A DNA stretch of 54,875 nucleotides. It comes from an uncultured Bacteroidales bacterium. Its GTDB lineage: Bacteria; Bacteroidota; Bacteroidia; Bacteroidales; P3. This document shows, one piece after another, positions 53,712 to 54,875 of this stretch (position 1 is the stretch's first letter; each line of letters opens with the position of its first letter). The notes beneath the pieces were generated by a model. That model was given only the letters and a program-made list of their open reading frames with translations. It ran no database searches and had not been told where the DNA came from. Location: positions 1 to 54,875 of the forward strand of contig CAMJJD010000008.1 in NCBI GenBank assembly GCA_946406015.1. Reading direction: 5' to 3'. A program made the position numbers and the translations under genes.

Positions 53712-54712
53712 TTATGGACAATCAACAGCTACAACAGCTCCGCGACCTCCCCATCGAGGGGGTCGCGGAGCGGCTGGGGCTCGAGGTCGTGCGCCACAAG
53801 GCCCTCTGCCCCTTCCACAACGACCACCACCCCTCTTTGTCGTTCAACGTGCGCAAGAACACCTTCCGCTGCTTCGTCTGCGACGCCCACGGCGGCACCC
53901 TCGACCTCGTCATGCGGACGCTGCACAAGGACTTCCGCGAAGCCTGCGAGTGGCTAAGCCTCACCCCCCTGACCCCCTCTCCAAGGGGCGAGGGGGGAGC
54001 CGACGGGCAACATGCTTGTTTCAATGCCAGCCGGTATGAACGCTACTTCGAGCGCCCCTGGCTGAGCGATGCGGCGCGGCGGTTCCTCTTCGACGAGCGG
54101 CGGCTCGACCCGCGCGTGGTGCGCTGGTGCCGCCTCACCTCGTGGCGCGACCGCAACGGCGTCGAATGGCTCCAGATTCCCTACTACGACCGCGACGGCC
54201 ATCTCACCGGCATCCAGAACCGCAACCTGAGCCTCACCCCCCATCACCCCTCTCCAGGAAAGAGAGGGGGAGCAGACAGCCAACCGCTCTCAGGTGAGGC
54301 CAGTCACCCCTCTCCAATCGGAGAGGGACCGGGGGTGAGGCCACCCCGCTTCCGCTTCCCGCAAGGCTCCCGTTGCGGCATCTACAACCTGCCCGTCCTC
54401 AACCGCCTCCGCGACGGCGAACCCCTCTGGATTGCCGAAGGCGCCTCCGACTGCTGGGCCCTCCTCTCCGCCGGCCACAAGGCCATCGCCATCCCCTCCG
54501 CCACACTATTAAAGAAGAATGACCTGCAACCACTCTTAACTCTTAACTCAGAACTCTTAACTGAATTCCACATGGCTCCCGACCGCGACCTCCCCGGCGA
54601 GCGCCTCTTCCTCCAGCTGCAGCAGCTCCTGCCCAACCTCCAGCACCACCAGCTGCCACCCGGATGCAAGGACTACAGCGACTACTATCTTATATTAAGA
54701 ATTAAGAATTAA
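53708..54712 (+). CDS. CHC2 zinc-finger, Toprim-like primase protein with repeat inserts
   Basis: 334 residues. The CHC2 zinc ribbon is complete: Cys34, His37, Cys55, Cys58 (LCPFHNDHHPSLSF, FRCFVCDAHG). A Toprim-like start follows (PLWIAEGASDCWALLSAGHK). Likely primes replication of a mobile element. Three CTCACCCC-family repeats are in frame: about residues 84-99 (LTPLTPSPRGEGGADG), 174-190 and 195-212, plus LLTLNSELLTE near 277. The last codons (LILRIKN) and stop fall within a TTAAGAAT repeat, so the C-terminus may be truncated. It still reads openly. Confidence 0.8.
   Translation: MIMDNQQLQQLRDLPIEGVAERLGLEVVRHKALCPFHNDHHPSLSFNVRKNTFRCFVCDAHGGTLDLVMRTLHKDFREACEWLSLTPLTPSPRGEGGADGQHACFNASRYERYFERPWLSDAARRFLFDERRLDPRVVRWCRLTSWRDRNGVEWLQIPYYDRDGHLTGIQNRNLSLTPHHPSPGKRGGADSQPLSGEASHPSPIGEGPGVRPPRFRFPQGSRCGIYNLPVLNRLRDGEPLWIAEGASDCWALLSAGHKAIAIPSATLLKKNDLQPLLTLNSELLTEFHMAPDRDLPGERLFLQLQQLLPNLQHHQLPPGCKDYSDYYLILRIKN
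53958..54003 (+). repeat. in-frame CTCACCCC-family repeat in the primase-like gene, first
   Basis: CCCCTCTCC and GGGGCGAGGGG arms around AA. Encodes PLTPSPRGEGGA. Confidence 0.75.
54231..54342 (+). repeat. in-frame CTCACCCC-family repeat pair in the primase-like gene
   Basis: Two hairpin copies (54231-54273 and 54294-54342) in opposite orientation. The outer ends GCCTCACCCC and GGGGTGAGGC are perfect complements, so the pair also forms one large hairpin, as in mutS2. Confidence 0.8.
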
Positions 54713-54731
54713 GAATTAAGAATTAAGAATT
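54694..54731. repeat. 8-nt tandem repeat at the end of the primase-like gene
   Basis: About five copies of TTAAGAAT; the stop codon of the gene is inside. Confidence 0.8.
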
Positions 54732-54875
54732 GGAAGTGGACTCAAGGACTCAAAGATTAACACATTTGTCTTATCTCCTTATCTCCTGTCTCCTTAACTC
54801 CTAAAAAAGGAAGTGGACTTAAGGACTCAAAGATTAACACATTTGTCTTATCTCCTTATCTCCTGTCTCCTTAAC
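54732..54875. repeat. 77-nt tandem repeat cut by the window edge
   Basis: A unit starting GGAAGTGGACTCAAGGACTC at 54732 recurs at 54809 with one base changed and runs off the window. Inside are TTATCTCCTTATCTCC and CTCCTGTCTCCTTAACTCC, the latter related to 10497-10540. Confidence 0.85.

Noticed and set aside
52407-54712. One primase-helicase gene broken by a frameshift
   Set aside because: The two frames meet in a normal 4-nt ATGA overlap, and each begins with a sensible start and its own domain.

Overview
The window looks like a chromosomal segment from an uncultured anaerobic Bacteroidales bacterium. The evidence is the type IX secretion pair PorU/PorV, the Bacteroidetes -7 box TAnnTTTG upstream of several genes, SusD-era lipoproteins and barrels with N-terminal signals, a HydF hydrogenase maturase, and lysine aminomutase genes. 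No species can be named from the sequence alone. The backbone is GC-rich and mostly housekeeping. From about 44 kb to 52 kb it becomes AT-rich and accessory, and a mobile-element replication block follows to the right edge.

Layout: (1) 0-2.2 kb: an intact AraC regulator and a small secreted repeat protein, flanked by two decayed copies of another AraC 3' end. (2) 2.2-10.5 kb, minus strand: acyl-ACP thioesterase, flavin reductase, DUF486 protein, CinA, dihydrofolate reductase, HydF and MutS2, with one plus-strand DUF4919 protein. (3) 10.5-14.6 kb: a tightly overlapping minus operon (TlpA-like lipoprotein, barrel, RibF, nitrilase). (4) 14.9-17 kb: DUF4831 protein and PanB. (5) 17-22.9 kb: minus operon porU-porV-ispF-clpS-DUF308. 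(6) 23-27.1 kb: tRNA-Arg(CCG), CPBP protease, HU, a tiny ribosome-associated protein, RNase G and GH25 lysozyme. (7) 27.1-31.1 kb: a long repeat-filled gap, then kamD-kamE and one CoA-transferase subunit. (8) 31.2-39 kb: envelope proteins, a GH2-fold protein lacking its catalytic glutamates, and trigger factor. (9) 39-42.8 kb: minus-strand metabolic and repair genes. (10) 42.8-51.5 kb: accessory/defence island with two AAA-DUF4143 ATPases, an orphan VbhA-type antitoxin, a single-chain restriction-modification enzyme behind a large inverted repeat, and an unrecognised two-gene module. (11) 51.6-54.9 kb: a structured leader, a small basic protein, a degenerate-P-loop DUF3987-like protein, a CHC2 primase-like protein, and terminal tandem repeats.

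The most striking signal is genome-wide rather than in one locus. Families of short, low-complexity, often palindromic repeats fill the intergenic spaces. The same families also sit in frame inside conserved enzymes (CinA twice, DHFR, HydF, MutS2 three times, nitrilase, primase-like protein) at places where the normal family has a short loop. A second signal is a set of intergenic elements built from 11-nt tandem units followed by one complementary arm (7.3, 14.7, 27.2 and 27.6 kb). I could not run alignments, structure predictions or database searches. Family names rest on recognised motifs.
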